From positions 273-8,063 of the forward strand of contig MGYR01000048.1 of assembly GCA_001801825.1 (NCBI GenBank): a stretch of DNA of 7,791 bases. Reading direction: 5' to 3'. Origin of the DNA: Gammaproteobacteria bacterium RIFCSPLOWO2_02_FULL_56_15. GTDB taxonomy: Bacteria; Pseudomonadota; Gammaproteobacteria; Eutrophobiales; Eutrophobiaceae. Under the pieces are notes generated by a model that saw nothing but the letters and a program-made list of their open reading frames with translations, did no database searches and was not told where the DNA came from. Of the stretch, positions 1 through 5,687 are shown in pieces. How positions within the stretch are numbered: position 1 is the first letter of the stretch; every line of letters starts with the position of its first letter. The position numbers and the translations under genes are program-made.

Positions 1-1650
1 CGGAAGTTTGTATTTAGCGCAGGTGTCGAGCTCCATCAGACTGAATCCCATGCCGGCGTCACCGGTCACGGATACCACCGGAGCGCCCTGCCAGGCAGCC
101 TGCGGACCGACGCCACGTTGCACCGCCACCGCGGCCCCCAGGATCATCGCGAGATCCGGTCCCATGGGTCCGAATTGATAGACGACAGGGATCTCCTGTC
201 CCGGCCGATAGGCGCGCAACCAGCGTTGTGCACAGTTGCCTGCCATGGCGCCGCCCCAACTAGTGACGGTCTGTTTCGGATCGATATCGCCCTTGTAGAG
301 GAAATCGTGCACTTCCTTACACATGACGAGGGGATGGAGCCTGCCGGTGCTGCGGCTGTATTCCAGCCCCTTGGCGACATTCCCCAATTCGTTCTCCTCA
401 TGCTTGCGCCGGGCCGCCGCGATCTCTGCGACCCAGGAATCCCGCTTCTTGCGGGGTAGGCCTTCGGCCAGTTCCTCCATGAAATACTGTTCATCGCTCA
501 CCAGCCCGAGATCCACCGGCCAGTTTCTGCCGAGGTCTTCCTGCACGGGATGCACGCGGATGGTTTTCACCCCGGGAGGCAAGGTCCATTCATCCGGATT
601 CGGCATCGAATACTGGCCGACGAAAACCACCAGGTCCGCACTCAGCAAGGCATCGTTCGACATACTCCCGGAAAGCCGGTGCTCGTCCGGGAAGTGTCCT
701 CGCACCGGTCCCGTGGAGACCACGGCCATCTCGTGTTTCTCGGCTGCCCGCATCAATGCATCCGAGGCCTTGCGGACAAATACACCGTGTCCTGCGATCA
801 GTACCGGACGTTCCGCTTTGGTGATCATAGTGATGACCTGCTGCATTTCCTTGGCGCCGGGATATGCTCGGTTTTCACTGCGGTATTGTTCCTTGTTGTG
901 AAAATAATCGAGTTTGGACGCATCCTGGAAGCGGGCATTCGCAACCTCCGCCGGGAAATCCAGGTGCACTACCCCGGGTACCCCGGATTTGAGGTTGCGG
1001 AACGCATAGGCGCCGTACTCATAGATCCGATTCGGCACCGTGATCCGCTTGCCCCATTTCTTGATGCCTTCGGTGAGCGGCTGCTGAAACATGAACTGAA
1101 TGCTGCGTTGCCGGTCCTCGGCTGCAAGGGCAGTGTTGCTGGCGAGCACGAGCAGGGGGGAATTGGAGGCGTGGGCTGACGCGATATTCATGATCATGTG
1201 GGTGATGCCCGGTCCCTCAGTGCCCGAACAAGCCACCACTTCGCCCGTGACCCGGCTGAAGCCATCCGCGGCCGAACACATCCCACCCTCGGTCCGCCCC
1301 CCGTAGCAGGGGATGCCGACCTGCGCTATTTCATTGATGATGTTATAGTTGCCTGCCGCACAAAAAAGCGCAGCAAGGCCTTCATCCTTGCAGAGATTGG
1401 CAAATACCTGGCCCCCAAGCATGCCCTCACCCGAGAAATCCATCCGCTGCGGCACTGCGGACAAGGACTCATCCACGGCCTTGGGCACCTGAGGGGCGGC
1501 AACTTCGTTTTCGGCCGAACCTGCGCGCGGGCTCGCGATCACGGCAGTGGCCACTCCTGCGCCGACCGCCACCTGACTTAGAAATTCCCGGCGGGATGTC
1601 TGATTCTTTTTTTCGGGGACCTTGTTTTTCTCCAGTCGCTTAGCGCTCAT
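1..1650 (-). CDS. Tat-exported thiamine-diphosphate-dependent enzyme (acetolactate synthase-like fold), 3' end outside window
   Basis: The frame is open from the ATG at 1650 to the window edge (550 codons), and the C-terminus is missing. Residues 19-24 read SRREFL, a twin-arginine motif, followed by a hydrophobic stretch to about residue 40 and a possible cleavage site after GSA (44-46). This predicts folded export to the periplasm by Tat. After it come the three domains of the acetolactate synthase/oxalyl-CoA decarboxylase type: a PYR domain (about 76-245) with the cofactor-activating glutamate E121 in GGRTEGGMCSAADGF; a central Rossmann-like domain (about 265-395); and the start of the PP domain (from about 437) with VTGDAGMGFSLMEL. 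In that motif GDA (530-532) replaces the usual GDG. The second half of the metal/ThDP motif lies outside the window. The start is supported by a strong Shine-Dalgarno sequence. Family knowledge: such enzymes cleave or join C-C bonds next to a carbonyl. The substrate is unknown; acetolactate synthase, 2-hydroxyacyl-CoA lyase and benzoylformate decarboxylase relatives are all possible. Confidence 0.88.
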   Translation of the reverse strand, partial: MSAKRLEKNKVPEKKNQTSRREFLSQVAVGAGVATAVIASPRAGSAENEVAAPQVPKAVDESLSAVPQRMDFSGEGMLGGQVFANLCKDEGLAALFCAAGNYNIINEIAQVGIPCYGGRTEGGMCSAADGFSRVTGEVVACSGTEGPGITHMIMNIASAHASNSPLLVLASNTALAAEDRQRSIQFMFQQPLTEGIKKWGKRITVPNRIYEYGAYAFRNLKSGVPGVVHLDFPAEVANARFQDASKLDYFHNKEQYRSENRAYPGAKEMQQVITMITKAERPVLIAGHGVFVRKASDALMRAAEKHEMAVVSTGPVRGHFPDEHRLSGSMSNDALLSADLVVFVGQYSMPNPDEWTLPPGVKTIRVHPVQEDLGRNWPVDLGLVSDEQYFMEELAEGLPRKKRDSWVAEIAAARRKHEENELGNVAKGLEYSRSTGRLHPLVMCKEVHDFLYKGDIDPKQTVTSWGGAMAGNCAQRWLRAYRPGQEIPVVYQFGPMGPDLAMILGAAVAVQRGVGPQAAWQGAPVVSVTGDAGMGFSLMELDTCAKYKLP

Positions 1651-1656
1651 GGATAA

Positions 1657-1664
1657 TCTCCTCC
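1657..1664 (-). promoter_or_regulatory. Ribosome binding site of the ThDP enzyme gene
   Basis: On the minus strand this reads GGAGGAGA, ending 6 nt before the ATG at 1650. It is one of the strongest Shine-Dalgarno matches in the window. It fixes the start that includes the Tat signal, rather than a later internal ATG that would remove it. Confidence 0.8.
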
Positions 1665-1752
1665 ATCGTGAATAACACTATCTTCCCGGCTTCTGCACCC
1701 TGCACCTGAAGGTATGGGTGTTCTCCAGGATCCGACATCTGGTGTTGCCTGC

Positions 1753-1782
1753 ATCTTAGCCATGTTTCGCCATAGTAGGCAA
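1753..1782 (-). promoter_or_regulatory. Possible sigma70-type promoter ahead of the ThDP gene
   Basis: In the 169-nt gap between GST B and the ThDP gene the minus strand has TTGCCT (1777-1782) and, 18 nt later, TAAGAT (1753-1758). Each matches 4 of 6 consensus bases. It would give a leader of roughly 95 nt. The match is weak; readthrough from the GST pair is equally possible. Nothing else was recognised in this gap. Confidence 0.22.
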
Positions 1783-1819
1783 ACGGTTCCAGAGGCATCG
1801 GCCGACCTGTTTCCCAGCT

Positions 1820-2617
1820 TCACAGGCCCAGCCAGCGGGAGGGTTCTATGCCCGGAACGAAACATCGCTCCGGATGGCCGGTGCGGCTCATGGCCAGCGC
1901 GGCCCGCACCGCCGGCCGGGACTGCATACGCTGAAGGAAACTCACGATCTTTGGTGTGCAACCAGGATGCAACAGCTCCGGTGTGAGTACCGGCAACGAA
2001 TGGATCATGGAAAAAACCTCGATATCCGCGATGGAATAATCCTCCCCGACCAGCCAGTCCGAGGCATCCAGCAGGGATTCAATCTCCTGTAAGGATCCTG
2101 CCAGCTTTGAGTGCAAGCGCGCAAACTCCTGTGTGTTTCCCTCCAGGTCCAGGACCGCCTGCCAGACATGGCGTCTCTCTACGGGTTCCATAGCGGAAAG
2201 TGCGGCATTGAGTTGCACTGCATCGCGCTTGCGTAACTTCGGCAGCAGGTACCTCTCGCATCCCAGCGGGCCGACCAGGGTGGCCAGTTGCACGCCGAGG
2301 GTCTGACCGATCTCCTGGATCCGGTAATAGAGCATGGGATCCCGAGGCGCCAGTTCCGGACCGGGGTAAAAATCGGCGATGAATTCCAGCATAAAAAAGG
2401 ATCCGCAAATCACCTCTCCCGATTCGATCAGCATGGGTCCTTCCCGTTCCGGGTTATTCAGCACTTCGATGGAGGCATCCAGGCAATCCGGACGGATATC
2501 GAACGCGGTCGCGGTAGGGTCAATATAATGACTCGAGAAACGCACCCCTTTTTCATGGAGCGCGATTAGGGGCTTCAGGTAGAAGGTATTGGGTTCCCAG
2601 TGATACAGTGCCGGCAT
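1820..2617 (-). CDS. Glutathione S-transferase family protein (GST B, divergent glutathione site)
   Basis: This 265-residue protein has a thioredoxin-fold N-terminal domain (about 1-85, starting MPALYHWEPN) and an all-helical C-terminal domain (about 95-245). The latter carries the helix-capping motif DYSIADIE (193-200), typical of GSTs. It is a paralogue of the gene just upstream: both begin LYHWEPN, have the same length, and align through the C-terminal WLVGEDYSIAD/WIAGNDYSLGD segment. The cis-proline is kept (P61), but the Glu-Ser pair that normally holds the gamma-glutamyl part of glutathione reads Cys-Gly-Ser (71-73), so the glutamate is lost. Glutathione binding may be altered. The N-terminal pattern (LKPLIALHEKG, YIDP) recalls LigF-type beta-etherases, but this is from memory. 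It starts 1 nt after the stop of GST A and has a strong Shine-Dalgarno, so the two are almost certainly co-transcribed. It is probably cytoplasmic, as no signal peptide is seen. Confidence 0.9.
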   Translation of the reverse strand: MPALYHWEPNTFYLKPLIALHEKGVRFSSHYIDPTATAFDIRPDCLDASIEVLNNPEREGPMLIESGEVICGSFFMLEFIADFYPGPELAPRDPMLYYRIQEIGQTLGVQLATLVGPLGCERYLLPKLRKRDAVQLNAALSAMEPVERRHVWQAVLDLEGNTQEFARLHSKLAGSLQEIESLLDASDWLVGEDYSIADIEVFSMIHSLPVLTPELLHPGCTPKIVSFLQRMQSRPAVRAALAMSRTGHPERCFVPGIEPSRWLGL

Positions 2618-2618
2618 C

Positions 2619-3413
2619 TCAGATTCCTTCCTTGTCAGCGTCGGGTTTCACGGTAATCGCCTCCAGCCTGGATGCCAGGTGGGTCCGTCCCAGGGACCAC
2701 GTCTTCCGGACTGCCGGACGGGCACAGATCCGGCGCAGCCAATCCATGATGCGCGGAGTCTTGCAGTCATTACAATAATCCGGTTGCACGGACGGAAAGG
2801 CATAGCCCAGGGTAAATCCGTTCATATCACCGAGCGAATAGTCATTACCGGCGATCCACGGGAATCTGCAGAGGTGCGCTTCGAGCAGATAGAGGCCATA
2901 GCGGTACCGCCGCTGGGATTCAGAGAGCTCCGCCTCGCTGAAATCGTCATGCAGGGCCTTGTGCCAGGCGCTGCGCCTGGCTTCCAGCGGTATCCTGTCG
3001 ATCGCCGCTTCGATATCGCCGATGTCGCGTTCCAGTGCGGCCGGTCCGATAAAGCGCTTCCAGCCCCCCATACTGATGGCCGGGGCCAGGTAGCTGTCAA
3101 AGAAGCGCATCCACCAGCGCATGCGCCAGCGTTCGATGGCGTTGCCGGGGGTGAAACGGGGGCCGGGAAAGGCGGCGTCAATATACTCCATCATGGGAGT
3201 CGATTCCGTCAGGATATTCTGGCCGTGCACCAAGGTCGGGATGGTGCCCCTGGGGTTCAAGGCCAGGTATTCCGGCCGATGCTGCTCCATGGCCAGCAGA
3301 TCCACGTAATGTCCTTCGTAGTCGATCCCTTTCTCCGCCAGGATCAGCATGGCCTTGCCGGGATTGGAATTGGGTTCCCAGTGGTAGAGGACAGGTCTTT
3401 CAGGCGCCATCAT
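2619..3413 (-). CDS. Glutathione S-transferase family protein (GST A, first gene of the minus-strand cluster)
   Basis: This 264-residue cytoplasmic GST-fold protein has a thioredoxin-like domain at about 7-85. Its expected landmarks are present: LYHWEPNSNPGKAML (9-23) with a possible active-site serine S16, NPRGTIPTL (53-61) with cis-proline P59, and TESTPMMEYI (69-78) with the glutathione-binding E70/S71. The helical C-terminal domain carries WIAGNDYSLGDMNGF (186-200), the GST folding motif. GSTs join glutathione to electrophiles or use it to cleave ether or halide bonds. The EKGIDYEGHYVDLL and NPRGTIPTLVHG pattern recalls LigF-like beta-etherases, but the reaction cannot be assigned. A second in-frame ATG lies at 3410. 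No good Shine-Dalgarno is seen before either, and a GC-rich palindrome sits directly upstream. It leads a probable operon with GST B and possibly the ThDP enzyme. Confidence 0.9.
   Translation of the reverse strand: MMAPERPVLYHWEPNSNPGKAMLILAEKGIDYEGHYVDLLAMEQHRPEYLALNPRGTIPTLVHGQNILTESTPMMEYIDAAFPGPRFTPGNAIERWRMRWWMRFFDSYLAPAISMGGWKRFIGPAALERDIGDIEAAIDRIPLEARRSAWHKALHDDFSEAELSESQRRYRYGLYLLEAHLCRFPWIAGNDYSLGDMNGFTLGYAFPSVQPDYCNDCKTPRIMDWLRRICARPAVRKTWSLGRTHLASRLEAITVKPDADKEGI
2625..2633 (-). promoter_or_regulatory. Ribosome binding site of GST B inside the end of GST A
   Basis: The minus strand reads AAGGAAGGA, 7 nt before the ATG at 2617. It lies within the last codons of GST A, whose TGA is at 2619-2621. 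This arrangement predicts translational coupling of the two transferases. Confidence 0.75.
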
Positions 3414-3427
3414 GCAGGCACGCCTGC
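3414..3427. repeat. 14-bp palindrome abutting the GST A start codon
   Basis: GCAGGC-AC-GCCTGC has two perfect 6-bp arms and ends exactly where the GST A start codon begins (3413). In the minus-strand transcript it could form a short hairpin covering the ribosome landing site; as DNA it could be an operator. No recognised family of sites is identified. Confidence 0.4.
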
Positions 3428-3539
3428 TGCCCTTACTGGCGAAGCTGGTAGCGGACGGACGATTTTCACTTAGGTCTCTGTTACCATATTCTCATGAAGG
3501 ACCCGGCAGGCAGGGTCACCGACAGCTAAACGCGCGTTC

Positions 3540-3545
3540 ATCCTA
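3540..3545 (-). promoter_or_regulatory. Candidate -10 element of an FNR-dependent promoter for the GST operon
   Basis: The minus strand reads TAGGAT (4 of 6 matches to TATAAT). Its centre is 31 bp from the centre of the FNR-type box, close to the 32 bp expected for a class II FNR promoter with the site at -41.5. The leader to the GST A ATG would be about 120 nt. The hexamer itself is only fair, so the support comes mainly from the spacing. Confidence 0.35.
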
Positions 3546-3566
3546 AATGGCGCAGCAGAGATACAA

Positions 3567-3580
3567 TTGATTCAGATCAA
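3567..3580. promoter_or_regulatory. Perfect FNR/ANR-type binding site
   Basis: TTGATTCAGATCAA matches the FNR consensus TTGAT-N4-ATCAA at all ten defined positions and is a perfect dyad. Family knowledge: FNR, ANR and DNR (CRP/FNR superfamily) bind such sites when oxygen is low or, for DNR, when nitric oxide is present. It lies in the 268-nt divergent region, 153 nt from the GST A start and 101 nt from the ABC ATPase start. Spacing to a fair -10 is better on the GST side; the plus-strand side has only poor hexamers at the expected distance. Confidence 0.65.
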
Positions 3581-3681
3581 TCCATACCCCGATGGAAATC
3601 ATACGGATACATTCCAAGATTACCAGCCCCGGCCTCATGGACGCCCCGTGGGATCGGTGCACTGAAACCATAAACTGATCC

Positions 3682-4566
3682 ATGCCCACCGTACTGGAAG
3701 TCCGCAACCTCAGAAAGTGCTACCGGAACCTGGTAGCCGTCGATGATATCTCGTTCTGCATTCCGGAGGGGATCTGCTTCGGCCTGCTGGGGCCGAATGG
3801 CGCCGGCAAGACCACCACCATCGAGATGATTGAAGGGATTACCCAGCCGACCTCGGGCGAGATCCTCTACCGGGGCAAACCGCGGGATGCCAGTTTTTCC
3901 CTGCAGGCGGGCATCCAGTTCCAGGCTACCTCGGTGATGGAGCACTTGAAGACGCGCGAGATCCTCAGGCTGTTTCACTCCCTCTATCAGAAGACCATGC
4001 CACTCGCGGAACTGGTGAAACTCTGTGACCTGGAAAGCCTTCTGGAACAGACGGCCACGCGGCTCTCGGGGGGGCAGAAACAGCGGCTCATGTTTGCCCT
4101 CTCCCTGGTGAATGACCCGGAGTTCATCTTCCTCGATGAACCCACCACCGGCCTCGATCCCCAGTCACGGAGGAACCTCTGGAAGCTGATTGAGCGGGTC
4201 AAGGCCCAAGGCAAGAATGTGCTGATGACCACGCACTACATGGACGAGGCGGAGATCCTCTGCGACCACCTGATTATCATCGACCACGGGCGCATCATCG
4301 CGGAAGGTTCCCCGGCGGCCCTGCTGCGGGAGTATTTCGGCTACTACTATGTCTGCCTCGATGCGCCGGATTTCGACCGGCTCGATTATGACCCCGCTGA
4401 GCCGGTGAGCCGGAAGAACGGCCGGATCGAGATCCAGAGCCGTTCGGTCAACGACACCCTGCAACAATTGTTGCAGCGCGGCGCCCTGCTGAATTCCCTC
4501 AGCGTGCGCCAGCCGACCCTGGAGGACCTGTTTCTGAAACTCACCGGGCATACCCTGCGTGAATAA
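3682..4566 (+). CDS. ABC transporter ATP-binding protein (ABC-2/DrrA-type exporter)
   Basis: This 294-residue cytoplasmic ATPase has all the nucleotide-binding motifs: Walker A GPNGAGKTT (38-46), a Q-loop around GIQFQ (77-81), signature LSGGQ (128-132), Walker B FIFLDEP (148-154) with D152 and catalytic E153, D-loop GLDP (157-160), and switch histidine H185. The C-terminal tail (about 215-294) ends QPTLEDLFLKLTG, typical of ATPases that partner ABC-2 permeases in drug, lipid or polysaccharide export. It overlaps the permease gene by 8 nt, so the two make one complex. The ATG at 3682 gives the standard family N-terminus (MPTVLEVRNLRKCY). There is no clear Shine-Dalgarno, and an in-frame TGA sits two codons upstream (3676-3678). 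The substrate is unknown. Confidence 0.95.
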   Translation: MPTVLEVRNLRKCYRNLVAVDDISFCIPEGICFGLLGPNGAGKTTTIEMIEGITQPTSGEILYRGKPRDASFSLQAGIQFQATSVMEHLKTREILRLFHSLYQKTMPLAELVKLCDLESLLEQTATRLSGGQKQRLMFALSLVNDPEFIFLDEPTTGLDPQSRRNLWKLIERVKAQGKNVLMTTHYMDEAEILCDHLIIIDHGRIIAEGSPAALLREYFGYYYVCLDAPDFDRLDYDPAEPVSRKNGRIEIQSRSVNDTLQQLLQRGALLNSLSVRQPTLEDLFLKLTGHTLRE

Positions 4567-5593
4567 CCGACTGCCTGATTTCATCCGGGTCACCTCGGCC
4601 CTGTTCATGGCCCGCAGCAAGGAGTTCTACCGGGATCGGGGCACCCTGATCTGGGCGTTCATCTTCCCGGTCTGCATCATCGCCGCCATCGGCTTCGCAT
4701 TTTCCAGCGATGAACAGGGGATCTTCCGGACCGGCGTCGTCAATCCTGCCGGCGACCTGAGCCAAGCGGCGAAGTATCTCGCTGCGCCCTGGGTCAAGCG
4801 CATCGAGTATCCAGATCGCGGACAGGCCCTCGATCGGATGCGGTATCACCAGCTCGATCTGCTGCTGGATGGCAGTGAGCCGGGCGTCTACTGGATCAAT
4901 GATCTTTCGGTCCAGAGCCGGACCGCCGAGAAGTTGTTGCTGGCGGACACTGGCGGGACCATGGAGCGGCGCACCGTCAGCGGCAGACGGGTCCGCTACG
5001 TGGACTGGGTGATACCCGGAGTCCTCGGGATGAATATCATGTTCGGATCCCTGTTCGGGATCGGTTATATCATTGTGCGCTACCGTAAGAACGGGGTGCT
5101 CAAGCGCCTCCAGGTCACGCCGGTGACGCGCTTGCAGTTCGTCACCGCGCAGGTGCTGTCCCGGCTGGTAATCATGCTGGCCAGCGCCGCCGCCGTCTAT
5201 ATCGGTTGCGATCTGTTCCTCGATTTCGTGATGCTGGGGAGTTACCTGGATCTGTTCCTGATCACGACGCTCGGCAGTTTCTCCATGATCGCCCTGGCGC
5301 TGATTGTTGCTTGCCGCACGGCCAGCGAAGAACTCGCCAATGGCCTGCTGAATCTCCTCACTTTCCCCATGATGCTGCTGTCAGAGGTATGGTTTTCCAT
5401 GGATGAGGCCCCGCCCTGGCTGACGGTCCTGTCGGACTGCCTGCCGCTGACCCACATGGTGCAGGGCGCCCGCGCCATCATGATCGAAGGCGCGGGTCTC
5501 GGCGCCATCAGCCGCCATGTCTGGATCCTGGGGTTTATGAGTATCGTTTTTCTCGTTGTTGCCGCCACCCTGTTCCGCTGGAACGAGCGGTAA
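4559..5593 (+). CDS. ABC-2 type exporter permease
   Basis: This 344-residue inner-membrane protein pairs with the preceding ATPase. It has one N-terminal membrane helix (about 30-49), an extracytoplasmic domain (about 50-148), then five further hydrophobic segments (about 151-173, 197-223, 232-252, 262-281, 320-340). The segment VDWVIPGVLGMNIMFGSLFG (148-167), followed by RYRKNGVLKRLQVTPVTR (174-191), is the hallmark of the ABC-2 membrane family, with the coupling region contacting the ATPase. The start is GTG at 4559, overlapping the ATPase stop (4564-4566) by 8 nt and implying coupled translation. An alternative ATG at 4607 would remove 16 residues and leave no obvious defect. A large periplasmic loop after helix 1 is usual for this family. 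The cargo cannot be inferred; the divergent GST operon hints at, but does not prove, efflux of a toxic or conjugated compound. Confidence 0.93.
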   Translation: MNNRLPDFIRVTSALFMARSKEFYRDRGTLIWAFIFPVCIIAAIGFAFSSDEQGIFRTGVVNPAGDLSQAAKYLAAPWVKRIEYPDRGQALDRMRYHQLDLLLDGSEPGVYWINDLSVQSRTAEKLLLADTGGTMERRTVSGRRVRYVDWVIPGVLGMNIMFGSLFGIGYIIVRYRKNGVLKRLQVTPVTRLQFVTAQVLSRLVIMLASAAAVYIGCDLFLDFVMLGSYLDLFLITTLGSFSMIALALIVACRTASEELANGLLNLLTFPMMLLSEVWFSMDEAPPWLTVLSDCLPLTHMVQGARAIMIEGAGLGAISRHVWILGFMSIVFLVVAATLFRWNER

Positions 5594-5614
5594 AAACTGG
5601 ATTGCCACGGCGCC

Positions 5615-5640
5615 TCACAGTGACCTCGGTGGGCCATTGC
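5615..5640. repeat. Hairpin repeat, copy 1 of 2
   Basis: This 26-bp unit is identical to copy 2 at 23 positions. Its arms CAGTGACC and GGCCATTG around TCGGTG form an imperfect stem. It lies 22 nt after the ABC permease stop. The preceding bases GGATTGCCACGG resemble the start of dispersed palindromic repeats common in proteobacterial intergenic DNA (from memory). Confidence 0.55.
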
Positions 5641-5660
5641 ATTGGACTGCTTAGCGATGC

Positions 5661-5687
5661 TCGCAGTGACCTCAGTGGGTCATTGCG
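5661..5687. repeat. Hairpin repeat, copy 2 of 2, overlapping the avtA stop codon
   Basis: Arms CGCAGTGACC (5662-5671) and GGTCATTGCG (5678-5687) flank the loop TCAGTG, giving a 10-bp stem with one G-T wobble. It sits between two converging genes and could end transcription from both sides or stabilise 3' ends, although no T-run follows on either strand. It contains the avtA TGA (5680-5682), so the last codons of avtA come from the repeat. Confidence 0.6.

Noticed and set aside
118..1581. Several plus-strand ORFs of 68-209 codons
   Set aside because: All lie opposite the continuous ThDP enzyme frame, which has recognisable motifs from end to end.
1647..1961. Minus-strand ORF of 104 codons whose TGA overlaps the ThDP gene start as ATGA
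   Set aside because: It overlaps the end of GST B by about 140 nt in another frame, has low-complexity Gly/Arg/Pro composition and no ribosome site. A shorter version from an ATG in the gap (38 codons) also lacks one. The ATGA overlap is probably chance.
2679..3473. Plus-strand ORF of 264 codons opposite GST A
   Set aside because: It is an antisense shadow of a clear GST gene, with no family resemblance and Arg/Gly/Pro-rich composition.
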